Shown: positions 30,307-45,300 of the stretch, piece by piece
How positions within the stretch are numbered: the stretch's first letter is position 1
Layout of the letters: each line of letters opens with the position of its first letter
NCBI GenBank assembly: GCA_964023275.1
Contig: OZ029927.1
Span: 8,263,062-8,327,061, forward strand
Source: Norana najaformis
Taxonomy: Eukaryota > Annelida > Clitellata > Crassiclitellata > Hormogastridae
Reading direction: 5' to 3'
DNA: 64,000 nt
Program-made: the position numbers and the translations under genes
Notes under the pieces: model-generated
Seen by the model: the letters and a program-made list of their open reading frames with translations, nothing else
What the model was told of the DNA's origin: nothing
Database searches by the model: none

Positions 30307-33300
30307 GCATCATTATTACTATTAGGACATCACTGAAGACTAGCCATCCCAGAACCACAATCCTTAATTTTTGAAATGCCGAGCGACCATAAATACCTCG
30401 GGTAAAAAAAAAAAAAATAATAACAATAATAATAAGTGTAAACCACCCACTTTTCCAAATAAGTTTCCAAGGGATCACTGGTATCTCTGGCACAAAAATG
30501 ATGATACATTTATGAGATAAGGAAGAAATAGCTTCTACTAGCCAACCTTAAAACGCTGTTTTCTTCAGAAGAATTAAAGATTGTCGACTGCCGTCTTCAA
30601 AAGTACAGTAACTGTGCCTTTAATTCTGAACAGACAGACAACAGACAGATTAATAGCCACAGATTCTCCTTTGAACAACAAACAACAGCTACCAGCAGAA
30701 CACAACATCTAAACATAACCTTCTCACAAAACTTGGCAAACATAATATCCACAAAGTCGTCTAACGTGGTAGGGCACTTCTGCAATGCCACTGGAACAGC
30801 AGCAGCACTTGCAAATCAGTTTTGTACTATAGATCATGGTATAAACATTGACAGGAACATGTACTGTAAGGTAATATACGTCAATTTCTAGAGCACTGTC
30901 AGTAGCAAGCTAATTACTTACTTGTATAGGGCGCTTTACAACATCATCTGTCAGTGCAACTACTAAGAGAATGTGCTTCACGTTGGTAAAATGTTTATTG
31001 AAGTCTGAAAAAATCCATTTAACAGTTGGTTTCAAAGCCATCAAAGTCCAGACCTTGTTAAAACTTATACTAAGTCAGTAATAAGCCAGTACCTAATCTT
31101 TATTAGCATGAGTAATATTAATATGAAATCTAGGTCAGAATTTCTAGTTAATCTCTTTCACCTTCAATTGCCAGAAGCCATTACATAATGACTCAACTAT
31201 GAATTGAACAGCCTCTACAAGAAACTCATGAAAGTCTTGTTCCAAATGTGCCACATGGCTTGATTCTGTCATTCATTCATAATGGACTGATGCTCCAAGG
31301 AGTGGACGGGATATGGCCACATGACTGAGCATTCCAAGACTATTTCCTTACAGGATGCTTCTCTCTGTTATCGACTGACCTGCATTCTGGTCTGATTGCG
31401 GCTTGGCTTTGGTGCGCCTTCGGGTTGATACCTTGTGCATTAGACATCTGCAAATTAGAAGTTACTAATTATTATTATTAGTATTATTACTATTATTATT
31501 ACTATTGTCAATCTTTACATGACATCTCGGGATATGAACCGCCTGTGCAGAGGTGAAAATCTTCACTCCACAACCACTACTGGCCTGGTAAGCTACACTG
31601 GTTAACCCACATGTCAAGGCGCAACTGCGCGTGAGAATGCCGGTTTGTGTCCCAATCATCTCTTATTTCTTATTTCAGAGCTTTGAATCTCGGGCTAGCA
31701 TGGTCTGTACACGGGGACCTTAAATGGCACGGCACCCATTCAAACAGGCAGCAGTGGTGAAGGATCTCACCCGATCAATTCACTGAAAAATTAGCAGGGT
31801 CGAGGCCATATGGTTGCTATAGAAAAAGTGTACCTTTACGAGTCAGTTGAGCTTTCTAACCAAGATCGAAACAGTCAAAGCACAGAAAGTCAATTTAAAG
31901 CCTATTCGATTAACGAGAAGTGCCTTTGTGAGGTTAAAAAGGCTACACAATACAAATGCATAACGGCCAAATGGTCTGAATGAATGGAAAGCCACCTGTT
32001 GGAATATTGGCTCAGAGCGAACGCCATTCTCATGGACAATGGCCCAGCAGACGAAATAGAACTCACTGGATGAATGGATTTCAACGAACTGAGGAAGCTT
32101 AAAAAACAAACAGAAAATAATCAATTCCATGACTTTTTCTACAGTTAAGTGAATTCTGTTCTAATCTAATGACTTCTGTAGCGCTGTTATCATAATAATG
32201 TGCATGGCATTAACTGATAGTCAATGAATTTTTACAATAATAATAATAATTAATAACTTCTAATGCAGTGGCATCTAACGCACAAGGCATCAACCGATGG
32301 CAGACCAAAGCCAAGCTGCAGTCAGGTCAATATCCAGAAGGTCAGTCCACAAGAATTTTATGGCACTGTAGAGAAAGTAATTGAAGAAATTACCCTGTAA
32401 CTTCTTTTAACGACTGGGCCCCAATTAAACTCCAGTCTGCAATAGCCGCTGGGGGATAAAAACGATATGTACAAATAAACACTGGTCTCTAATAAACGCT
32501 GGGTCATACTAAGGCACCAGTTGGCTGATACATCACAAGAGCATGGTAGATAAAGCTCAGAAAGCTGTGCAGTCATTTTTCAGAGGTGCAGTAAGTGATA
32601 GCCGTGATAAAAAGAAACAAAAATATGGTATTTTACCGGAGGTAAAAACGATTTGTCCAAATAAACGCTGGAGGCGTTTATAAGAAACAGAAGCATTAAG
32701 GTCGTCTCTCACATTAAATTTTTTGTCATCTAGCAATGAGATTGCACTGGTATGACCTTAGCAGTACATGGCAAGGCGTGCGATACATTTAGCCCCAGGT
32801 CCAGGACTTTGCTTTCATCCATTGCCGACTCTGAACTTATGAAAAGGTAACACATATTTCAACGTAACGGTAAACGTATATGTAGTTGGGTGGCCATCAA
32901 AAAGGTTCTCAGCATTTTGGATAGCTGTTTTCGATTAGATTTTAGACCTACTATTGGATCCAATCTAGCGACTTCTATAGCGCCGTTATCATAATGTGCA
33001 AGGCATCAACTGATAGTTGCTTCAAGTGAAGTCATAGTCAGAAACTGTAATGAACTGGAGAAGTCTGATTGAAATCTGATAGGTCTGGGAAACTGGAAGG
33101 TAGACCACAATGATAGCGGGACAAGACTCTAGATAGAAGAAAGAAGTTACCTTCATCATACTTCAACATTAACCTGCAGAAAAGAATAAAACAAAAACTA
33201 AGTTAGTAACTGGAGTAGAATTCAGTATTTAAAGTATTCTCTTCACAGACATAAACTCTCTAAGCAGTTGTCAGAGCTGAATCATTTCTGCACTAAAACT

Positions 33301-36300
33301 GACCAAACAACCCGTTTTACTAATTATTAACGATGAATGAGCTGGTCTCTCTAATGTGTCTTTTGTGTGGCACTAAGACATTTAGAAGAATTACGTTCAC
33401 ACTGCGGCCTGTTGTTACAGTTCTAATAACTCTAAAAGGCGGCAATAAGTCTCTGGCTATTATATGCCACAGCAACTGCTTTATTAGCAGACTAAAAGTG
33501 TTCGCTGCTCATCAGACATTAATTTAAAGGCCATATTTTAGGAAAGCGAGACTCACTCAACCGTGTTCTGCAGCAGGAGAATATCCTTCTCTCGCGCAGA
33601 CAACAACTGCTTCGTAGAGCGAAGTTCGGCTGCTGTCTACAGTTTGTCAGATTTACAAAACACGAATTTAATCAAGTTATAGCTTGATAAGCTCAAGAAA
33701 GGAAAATCTGATGACTGTTCAAACGCTGAAAGAGTCGTCTCACCAATGCAATGTTGCTGAAAAATTTTCTTCAGTTGGAAATTCCAAATTATTTTGCCTG
33801 AAACGGACTGTATTAGATATTCAGCTGACTGAAGTTACTGTGACTGAAAATGTGTTGTGTGTACGTATGAAGACACTTAATGTGGTGCATATTAAGTACC
33901 TCACAAAAGCGCTGCACACAACTAACTGTCTTACTCATCGAAAATACTGCTTTTTATGGCAGTTTGAAAGCGCCTCCTGAACAGTCGAATGCAGCAGGAT
34001 GTATGTATAATGGGTGACTGTTCAAAGAGAAAGGTCAATCAGCAACTGTGACCAAAAACTGTGACAGCCAGTGATAGCAGAGGCTTCTGAAATAGCAAAA
34101 TGGGAACAGCCGGACAGAATACATTATGCAGGAATGTAATGATGGGGAATTTACCCGTTTGAGGTCACTGTTGATTTTGTTAAATCGAGCGTCTAACTTG
34201 AGTGACGTCTGGTGTTTGTGCGATTCGAGGAGAGTCGTCAGTCGAAGGGAATTTGTCTCCTGACGAATGACTTCGGCCTCCAGTCGCTCCTTCGTCTGCC
34301 TCAGGCCGTCACATTCCTCATCCACCGCCTTCAATCAACAATCAATCAATGATTGATTGATTCATTTTTTGACGAATGGATTGATCATTCACTCACTCAA
34401 TGATTCACTTGCTGACTCAGCCAGCCATCCAGCCAATGAATCAATCAGTGCTAATAGATATCAATTGCAATGCTGTTAGATATCAATTGCAATGTATTAG
34501 ATATCAATTGCAATGCTGTTAGATATCAATTTCAATGTATTAGCTATCAATTGCAATGCTGTTAGATATCAATTGCAATGATAATAGATATCAATTGCAA
34601 TGCTGATAGATATCAATTGCAATGCTGATAGATATCAATTGCAATGCTGTTAGATATCAATTGCAATGCTGATAGATATCAATTACAATGCTGTTAGATA
34701 TCAATTGCAATGTATTAGATATCAATTGCAATGATAAAAGATATCAATTGCAATGATAAAAGATATCAATTGCAATGCTGTTAGATATCAATTGCAATGC
34801 TGATAGATATCAATTACAATGCTGTTAGATATCAATTGCAATGTATTAGATATCAATTGCAATGCTGTTAGATATCAATTGCAATGCTGATAGATATCAA
34901 TTACAATGCTGTTAGATATCAATTGCAATGTATTAGATATCAATTGCAATGCTGTTAGATATCAATTGCAATGTATTAGATATCAATTGCAATGCTGTTA
35001 GATATCAATTGCAATGTATTAGATATCAATTGCAATGCTGTTAGATATCAATTGCAATGTATTAGATATCAACTGCAATGCTGTTAGATATCAATTGCAA
35101 AGTATTAGATATCAACTGCAATGCTGTTAGATATCAACTGCAATGCTAATAGATATCAACTGCAATGCTGTTAGATATCAATTGCAATGTATTAGATATC
35201 AATTGCAATGCTGTTAGATATCAACTGCAATGCTAATAGATATCAACTGCAATGCTGTTAGATATCAATTGCAATTGTAGGAATGATACGAACATTAATG
35301 CTTGACTTGCTTCAAAATAATAATAATAGTAAAAACAGTAACAAAACAATTTCCACAGCACAACTTAGGCCGAAAAAAGGTGACATGAATGTGTCCAGAG
35401 ATAGTGCAATTTTCATGTTCCAAGAAGGAGTGGGTCTGGCGATAGAGAAGGAACAATTGCCAAACCTCAAGGAAGACCACGGGACAAGCAGTTAATTCCT
35501 TGATCAGGACCTCAGCCGATAACTGCTAAAAAGCATCTGTTAAACACACTCACAGGACTGCAAGGCTGACACAACAGAAGAAGTGGTAAAATTTAACTTA
35601 ACTACAGGTAGGAAAAGGATGCTGAACATACAAAACAATGTAAAGAGATGATTTTGATTACATAGAACTGTTGCTGGGCGGCCATCTTGTCGTAGGTGAG
35701 TCGACAGACCATGGAACGTTCGTTTGCCAGCTGCTGGTGAAACTGCTGGAGACGGTGCTTCAGTGTAGCGTTCTCACGCACCATCGACTCGATCGTAGCA
35801 TTTGCCTTCTGCATCAGCAACATATCACACAGATAAAACCTTTGAGAGGTTTTTTAAAGGAGCTACATCAGTGCTCACTCAAACACATATATATACATAC
35901 ATGCATTTGTACATAAGTAGCTGAAATGAACAGTATAGAAGGCAACTGATCATGTAATAGACACCTTAATCCAAAGAAAGGCAGACCAATTGGTTATTTA
36001 TGAATGAGTCCTGCTAACGTAGTAGCATCTGTCAGATATCCTGTGACAGGACTCTGTAAGAATCAAATTTAATCCATTAAGTGTAGTGTTTGATGTAAAA
36101 AAGATATATTATTAATATCTAAAAATTCTGAACGGTGTTTCAATGAGCCGAAGTGAAGAATAGCCATGCCAGATCTAACAAATCTTCTCGAATAAGCTAA
36201 TTTCTTCATTTAATCCTTTAGATATAATTTCTTAAGTTTCAGAAAAATAATAAAGGAATTTTTGTAAGTATGTGTGAAGACACTTGATATAGCATCTTTT

Positions 36301-39300
36301 AAGTACATACCTCACAAAGCATGCAGATCAAAACCAGTGTGTTTTAAGGCAATTTTAAAACATTTACTAACACAGTCAAATGAAATGGTATGTAAGTGCA
36401 TTATATTAGAAATAACGACAATAATAATAATAATAGTAATGCTAGCAGTAATAATTATAATTGCCAGAATAATGCTCCCCTGTTTTTTGTAATCCTGAGG
36501 GATCATATGAACTTCAGGTAAAAGAAATGATAATAATAAGTAATAATAGTAATAGTGAAAAACCTGTAGACTGTCATCCGTGTTCTGTTTTTCGAACTGC
36601 AGCTGTATTAACGTGGCTGACATCTTAGCCAGAGTGACTCGATCTTCAAATGCCAGTTCCTCTGTTTTGACATCCACTGTCTCTGACGAGGAATTTGTCT
36701 CCTTCCAAGATGGCACCGCGCCTTTCTCCTGTTGGTCGCTCCCTTTGATGACGTTGTACAGCAGCTGCACGGATTTCATCTGTGCAACCAGAACAACGTA
36801 ACAGCCAGTCAGTTACGGTAATCGTCCAGTGTTCAATCAACCATCCAGTGTGTTCAAAAATTAATCATGCATTCGGTTAATAATTAAATATAATTTATGT
36901 ACGTATGCATGTATGTGTGTGCCAAAGGTATTCTTGAAAACATGGGGACAAAACACCTAATTATGCGTATGTCACGATTATAGATGATGACTTACAGATA
37001 CCATTTACGCAGTCAGTGAGAGACATTGTAGATTCAAAAACAACGCCCAAGTTACGATTAGTATCAGCCAATTCAACCAGCGAGTCATCCAGCTTTAAAG
37101 ATTTAAGCCACTCAAATTGTTTGAGTTGCTGTGGAATGCCCAGTAGTAGAAATTCAGTCTTCGATGGGTTAAGGAGGGGTTTATTAGCTGCCATCCAAGA
37201 CTATAACATGCATGACATATGTATATATGTAGGTATGTATATATGTGTGTATGTATATCTGCAGACACTTCATACATGCCTTTTATGTAGCTCCCAAATG
37301 TGCTTCACATGTGGCTCACTAAGAGGGTAGTTTGAAAATGTTTGTCAATGAAAAGTATGCAAGGGAAGACTACGAAAGCGTCTTTGCTACCCTTCCCAGA
37401 TTTTTAAAGTGGACACAATGTCCTCTGGCCTCCTTTGCCAGCAACCTTTGATCACGTAAGATCTTTCTTTCACGGGGCGCAGCAGCCGATTGGACAAAGC
37501 ACTCGGCTTGTAACAATGACAGTATAGGTTCCAGCCTCCCCTTAGATGATTGCTATTTAGGGACCTTGAGCCTCAAGTCCTTCACTCACAATTGCTTCGT
37601 GTCTCAGATTCAGATTTACTGACCTTGCATGCGTAATATATTCAAAATAATAATAACAAAGAATTTCTCTTGTCAGGCGTTTGTCACATACTTCGGCTTC
37701 TTTGTCAAGGAGTTCTTTGTTCGTGACAGCCAGGCGCTGTTTAACCGTATTCAGTTCCATCTGAAGATCCTGCTCTGTCATCGACAAACTCTCGACAAGC
37801 CGACTCTGCTGTCGCAACTGACTTCGTAACTGCTCCACCTGGTGACCATCCATCATGACAATCATTAATCTGTTGTATTAGTAACTTTATACAGCATCTC
37901 TTCCAGAATGAAGCCACTCAAAGGTGCTCCAGTTATCATACACAACTGGTCTACAAAACTACATGTAATCCACTACAAATGCCCCAGTACCAACAAAAGC
38001 CTACTTACACCCACAGCCTTCAGGATGTTCTTAACTTCTTAAAAGGAGCTATATAAATCCCATTATCAATGACACTGAACCAAATAATGGCTGGAAGTTC
38101 AATCAAATAGGATTCTCTTCTGCTGCCCTTTGTTCAGGAATCGAACAATGCCACCATTCTTCTCTGTTCTGCATAGCAGGATGAAATTAATTTTGAGTTC
38201 TTGTGTGACGCAGCATTTGTAATTGTAATCGTAATGGCACATTTATACAGCACCCCTTCAGGAGAACTAGAAAGAAAAGCGATCGGTTAAGAGCGCTTGG
38301 CTAATGTGGGTTTGAGTCTCCTTCTCTGAGAGGGTTCCAGTGTAGGGCCCTTGAGCAAGTCCTTCACTCACAATTGCTCAGCGCCATCAACTGATGTTTT
38401 GTTATTATTATTGAGATGACAGCTGCTTGATTTTGGTTGATGCCTTGTGCATTAGACATCAGTGCTACAGAAGCTGCCAATCACAAATAATAATAACAAT
38501 ACTTAAATAAAACATAACCACATAATGCATACGTAATAATAAAATAATAACTAATTAATAAATTTAATGCTAAAATTAATCCTTGACTTTAATGCAGGTG
38601 GAGTTTACTGAGCGAAATGACTGTCGTTTAAAGCCGAAAAGACTGACCTGTAGTTGAAGTTTTTCGTTGTTCTCCGTCTGGTGAGTGAGGGACTTCTTGG
38701 CAAACTCCAACTCTGTTCGAAGTTCATCGCATTCTAAGTTCAGCTTCAGCAGCTGAGAATCCTTCTCTTCCAAGGCACCTTCCAAAGTCAGGCGCTGGAG
38801 AAAATGCAACATCCATCACATGATGTCTTTGATAAAAAGGCTTTTACGTAAAAAGGCATTTTCATCAATGACAAGTTGTTGAAAATGCCTTTGGTCACAG
38901 GGTCATTGATGATGTCACATGCAGAGTAAGTTCAGCAACCTCTTACAGTTACTTAATAATTTGGATATTTCATCTGTGATGACATGCAACCGACAGTAAT
39001 TTTTGGCAATAATATTAGTATCATGAATCTATAATCCAAAAACTTCTATAGCACCACTGTATTAAAGCCCAAGGCATCAGTTGATGGTCGATACAAAGGA
39101 ATTTTGTTGTGCATATCATAATCCAGGGTGAGTCCAGTTGAAAGCCAACAGAGAAATCCGAGAAAAGACACAGAAACAACCTATGGATGAAACAAAGTCC
39201 AGGAAAATATGGGTTTTTAGTCGAGATCTGAAGACCAACACAGATTCTGCAGAGCAAACATCTACTGGAAGAGAGTTCCAGAGTCTGGGGTCAGGAACGG

Positions 39301-42300
39301 AAAAGGCACACTCACCAAGAGCTGTCCTTATCCTTGGTATATATAGTCAGAGTGAGACAGTCAGAGCAGCTAGTTGAGAAGCTATGGGTCTAGCAGCAAT
39401 CACTAATAAACATAATAATTTGTACACAATTTCAACTTCCTTACTCACTGTTTTGGTTTCTCTTACCTATCAAAATTGGACCTGGCTTCTACAATGGACT
39501 CAGATTACAATTTCAATTAAAACGACTGTTGACTGATGCCTCGATTAGATCGGATTAAGTAAGTAAGTAAGTAAGACATTTGTTGACACGCCATGTGTCC
39601 ATCGGTTGGGCAAGGAATCGTAGGCGTAAAACAATTAGAACAATTAGGAAGAGTAAATGGCAACTGAAGAGAAAGAAGAGTCAGCTAACAATCCAACACT
39701 AACCTCAGACTCATCGAAATGAAGAAACTCAGCCTCTGTTGTGGCCATCTTGGATCTCATCAGATGCGCGAGTAACTCTGTGTATTCTGAGTGTTTCTGA
39801 TCATCCATCAGCTTCTGTCTCTCGTAGCCAAACGCACGTTCTCTTAAATGCTATTCAGCCAAAACAATAGGTTAAGTTAAACACAAAAGGATTGAGGCCA
39901 TACGGTTGCTACAGAAAAACATGTACATTTACGCTTAAACTCTGCAATGCACATATGTATACATTCTTCAGGACAGTCTTCTAAGGACACCACCAGCTCA
40001 TTATATGGCTGTGTTTGGAAACCATAGCAAGAACCACCTTAAAATGAGGTCATGTTATGATGAAATCATTTCTATAACTCACCTACTTTTGGGATCAATG
40101 TCTTTGACTGCATCAGAATTTATTTTACAATGAAGCTTCTAATAATGAGTCTCCGGTGTACATTCTCAAATGCACTGAACACACGACTAACTGGATCTAA
40201 AACTGTAGTCTGTAACTAAATTAAAGACTTCCAGTTTTGACAGATCCACAACATGGCTTTTTCCTGATCCCTGAACGACTAGATCACGTCACTTGTTAGT
40301 GCAAAAACCACATGGACCAGAACAGTGTTAAAAAGCATTTGAATGATCTGATTTTGGGCTGAACAAGCACAGCCAGTGGCACAACTTTAAATTCTGGGCT
40401 CCCCTGCAGCTTAAATGTAACTCAAAAGGGCCCTCTGTGGCCTCTTCGTACTTGATCAGGCCCCGAGTGGGCCCCTCTTTGTCAGATTCAGACAAGGGTC
40501 TCCTCCACAGTGGCAAGCCCTGCATGCTCTTACTCAAACTACTGAAAGAAAGGACGGTATGGCACCATTTCATTGGTACAGTTACACTCAGCTGAGTTTA
40601 ATTACTTCTAATAAGAGAAAGGCTTTTGCCGTGGCTCAGTTGGAGAGATATCTTATACATGTGTATGTATGTATGTATGTATCAAGATAATTAATATAGC
40701 TCCTTTAGGTACCCCTCAAGAGTGCTGAAATGATACAGTGTAACTCATGCATTACGTAATGTCATAACTGGACAAACCTCATCATTGTGTCTGTTTGGCT
40801 TAGACGAGTGATAAGGCCTTTGAATTGCTTCATGTTCATGCAGACGTTCCGGTCGAAGGGATTCCCCAAAGACAGGAATTTCCTGGAGTTTCTTAAGCAG
40901 AGCATCTGCATGTTGATTTGCCTCTGACAGCTGACCTATCTGATCAATGGCCGCTTTCAACTCGGACTCCAGAATTTTGATTTCATCTGACAAAAACATC
41001 CATCAAAAGTCAAGCAGATTTGTTGCCGGATTTCAGATAAAATAAAAGTGTGTTCACTTATAGCTACACTGTCAGGCGCAATACAGGAATATCACCAGTC
41101 AGTCATTTCAACTGTAATTTCAACTGTAATTTCCTAAGTCATTTTTGAACAGTAATTTCCTACATCATTTTTGAACAGTAATTTCCAGTCATTTTCAACA
41201 GTAATATCATATTTTAATTGCATAAGTAATCCCAAAAGACATTCCAGCACCTATACGTTGTGATCCAACGTTTCAATTCTGTTACCTTCCACAGCATTTT
41301 CTCTCTATTAGAACTTAACTAGATTTAGCCAACCAGACATTTTATTTCTCCCCAGCCTTTACTCTCAGTCCTTTTCAAAAAAATTTCAAAAGTTATTTCA
41401 TAATAATTTTATAAGCAATTTGTAAGGATGTAGCAAATGCATTATATTATATTAATCGAAATAATTACATAATTAAATATGTAAGCAAGTTAACTTTTAT
41501 CATTATTTTTTTTGCCCCGGGGTATTTATGATCTCTCAGGAAGTAAAAAATTATCATTAGTACTGTTAATATTATTTTTATTACTAATTATTATTCTTAT
41601 TAGTATTATTATTATTACTATTATTATTCTGTATTTATTGAGCATCAATACCTAATGTCACTGAGCAATTGCATGTAAAGGACTTGTTCAAGGTCCCTAC
41701 ACAGTAACCATCTGACAGGAGGTTCGAACCCTGTACAGTCCACGTTACAGGCTGAGTGCTCTATCCAATCACGGCTCACAATGAAAGACACATCACAATG
41801 ACCAAAGAACCATATCCGTGTCAAGTAATTTAGTATATGTAACTTATTTACTGGTAAACTTGGTAATCACATGACAAATTTTTAACATATACATGACTGA
41901 TACTACATTACACTGTAACTCCTTTTGTGTGTGTTGAATGAAATGAGGTCATGGATACATTGATTGTGACGAGTACTTAGCAGCATTGTCTTAGCAACAT
42001 TGAGCCCTGGAACGATCTGTGCCTGATGATCATCAGGTGGTGGTAAGCAAGCAGTTTCTGATAAATGATTTGCCAATACGAAAATGACCTTCGTACCGTA
42101 CCTTTATAAGCAGAAGCAGACAGTTAAATGATTTGCCGATGTGAAAATTAACTTTGCATCAGCTGTGAGCAGCTGCACCAACAATAGATTTTTATAAGTG
42201 AAAAATGACTTTGAAAAAAAAAACTCTAAAATGCTGATGCAAAATTTCCATCAGAAAATGAATGCCATTGAATCCTTCAATGTCACACGAGGAGAGGTAT

Positions 42301-45300
42301 TCAGATATGACTTATGCACAAACGTCTGCTAAGGGCAAATGTTAGTGTGACTAGCATGTCTGCAGAAATAAACTGTATGGGGTCAAAGCACATTCCTGTC
42401 ACCAAACATGCTGTCTAAAGACTCTAAAAGGCCACATAAATGTCTGGCAATAGAGAGGCCACAGCAAGTGTGCTATAGTACCAGACAGTTGTTGCATAAC
42501 AGCGTTACAACTATTACAGTGTCTGCCATTTCTAGACATTGTTGGTGTCTCAACGAGCACTGGTGCTGCATAACAGATTAAGCAGATTCAGGTCTATCCT
42601 GAGATCCAATCTAATCTACTCTATATGATCTCATCTAATCTATCTAATCCAATCTAGTTCATCTGATCTAATCTATATAATCTGGTCAATCTGCTCTAAT
42701 CAAATCTTTCTAACCAATCAGATCAAATTTCATCTATCTAATCTATAGGATTTCATCTATTCCATCTAACCTGGATGATCTAATCCCATCAACATGATTT
42801 AATCTAATCTAAATATCAGATCAGTTGACTAAGACAGGGAGGCAGCCTACAGCGGAAGAGCCAACTGAAAAAGGTAAGTCTTAAGTCGAGAACGAAATGA
42901 CATAACAGAATGAGCATAATGCACTGATGCAGGAAAAGAATTCCAAAATTTCGGTCCAGCAACCGAAAAAAGCTCGTTCACCAAGAAGAGTTCTAGTTTC
43001 TGGATCAGCAAGAAAAAGACAGACAGGGTTTGGCAGAATAATTGCCAAATGCCTTAGATGTTCTACAGACCTCGATAAGTCTGAACTTCTAAGTTGTTGG
43101 CAGACAACGGTTCGCTGCTACGTGACGAAAAAGCGAGAGAAGACTGAAGAGATTGATTTTCGGCTTTCAAGGCGTCGTTGATGTCGTGAAGGTTCTGCAG
43201 CTGAGCAGACGTCTGATTCTTTTCCATCAGAAGCTCATGACTTCGCCTGCGAATCAGATCCACATACAGAGTCGTTTCATGTATTCGTTTCAGTCGTATT
43301 TATATAGCCCCAACCTCTAATGGAAAACACCAATGATATGTGAAGGACCCACTTAAGGTCCCTACATAGTAATCTTCCGAGGGGAGGAGAGCTTGAACCT
43401 GTATACTGCACTATAATGCAAGCAGTAAACAAAGTGGCAACTGAATGCATGTATATGTGTGTACATTACGTATGTATGTATGTATGTATGTATGTACTGG
43501 TATGCATGCATTATGAGTTGGAGGCATAAGTTTTTAAACTATTTTATTCACTCAAACTGACTTTCAACATGCCCTCCAACTCAACGTACATAAATCTTTG
43601 CTGTGTCTTCACTAAAACTCAACACACACTCCAAATCTAATGAAACTTCAACTTCTGTCAGTGATTTCAGCAACAACAGTCATAACATGTGCAACTGACT
43701 AACACCCTCTACATCAGCCAAACTTCACAATATCTATTCTGTAACTGCAGCAGGGGCTTGGTCAAACATTCTAGATCGCTGCGCGCATGTGCCGCCACAA
43801 AATACAGATAAAACAACCTTTAAGGATGTGCCACCATAACAGTATGTACTGGTATGTTTGTGTGCATACCGCTGTAGATATAGTATGTATGTGTTTACGT
43901 AAGTGATCATTTTATGATGCCCGATTCGTGCTGTTTGAAAGTTACACTGTTTTGCTTGAGAAATGGCCAGATAATAAAGAGGAACAGCATATGGTCAGAA
44001 TTCTTGTTTAACTGCATAGCTATGCATGCGAAATTGCAGATTTCCTTCTGTGTCATTCGATCAGAGCAGCCATTAATGGCAGTGAAAGCAAGAAAAACAC
44101 TGCCACGTGTCTCTGTTCGATGTGTGGATCAATTACAACGATTACTTGAGGTGATCGTGGTGTACATCGATTAACTGACTTGTAACTATAATTGTAATTA
44201 GCAACTTCTATAGCGCCGGTGTCTATTGCACAAGACATCAACCGACGATGCAGCAAAATCAAACTTATTGATTGCGTATACAGTCATTTACCTGACTGAC
44301 TTAATCAATCAACTTATTGGTCTATTCATAGGTTGCTTCATTCATTGATGTACTTTTAAAATGATTGTCTGACTGACAACAACAACCTGGAAAAAATTAA
44401 TTTTTGCAGATAAAGAAACAATTGTAAAAATGGTTTTAGTCTGATGAGCATCAGTGGCTGTTGATCGTAGTTCATATGCAGAGGTCTTGGCCTCTCTGCT
44501 TGGCAAAACGAAAATCAATTTCTCCCATGAGTAACAACTGTTACCAAACACAGAATCGATATTGGAAATAAATGAAACTTGCTGTCGGAAGACGGTCTCC
44601 ATATCCGTCATCTGTTGCAAGGCTTCGCTAAGTTTCTTATTAGTCTCGTCATCTCCCGCATGACTGAATCTTCTGCTCTGATCACCAGTCAGACCCTGAG
44701 AGACCAACATGAACCGAATAAACTGAAGTTAGATCCTAAATAAATCTTAAAGTGTCCTCCATAAATGACGTGATCTGTCAAATAATTCAGACAAACACAT
44801 TAACTATAATGTCACATTTATATAGCGCCTCTCCAAGGAAAACTCCTCAAGACCCAACACTTAACGCAAATGGATGATTGAAAAGAACTGCTCAAAAACA
44901 ACTGCTCAACAGAGACAAAGAAAGTCAGACAGTAACTGTTACTACAATGTCCTACCAAAAGCTCACTGTCAACAAAAAATGGTTTATGATTTGCCACATT
45001 TGAACACACAGAACGATAACATAGGCTAAGAAGTCTTAGACTAAGTAACGCAAGATACGGCACAGAAAGGCAATTACGATTAACTACATGTAGAAATTTG
45101 TTTAGCTCTGCCGTGATAATCATGTTCGCTGGACCCACAGTTAGTCTATGCCTGTCCAATATTATTACTTCTGCATTCTCTCTGGGGAGGTTCAAACCTG
45201 AACACTCCACATCACAAGCTAAGTGCCCATCCACTTGGCTGCAGTGTTCCACCAGCTGCCACCATTGGCACAATGTGGGCCCGCTGTGGGCTCAGTGAAC

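Larger units (their letters stand above)
35662..39850 (-). other. Run of 147-nt heptad-regular exons in the coiled-coil gene
   Basis: Exons 39850-39704, 38794-38648, 37838-37692 and 35808-35662 are each exactly 147 nt, phase 0, 49 codons (seven heptads). One 216-nt exon (36779-36564) interrupts the run. All four encode Leu/Gln/Glu-rich coiled coil but with little mutual identity. Confidence 0.75.

Noticed and set aside
34450..35277. CRISPR-like repeat array
   Set aside because: Units are directly adjacent without unique spacers and the DNA is from an animal; it is a minisatellite.
42590..42830. Telomere-like TTAGAT repeats
   Set aside because: The TCTAA/TTAGA units are tied to the ends of family A elements and drift in register; not an interstitial telomere.
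44579..44695. Canonical GT donor (GTTTCA) for coiled-coil exon 9
   Set aside because: It ends in phase 0 while the next exon must be entered in phase 2; the GCAAGT site four bases earlier fits.
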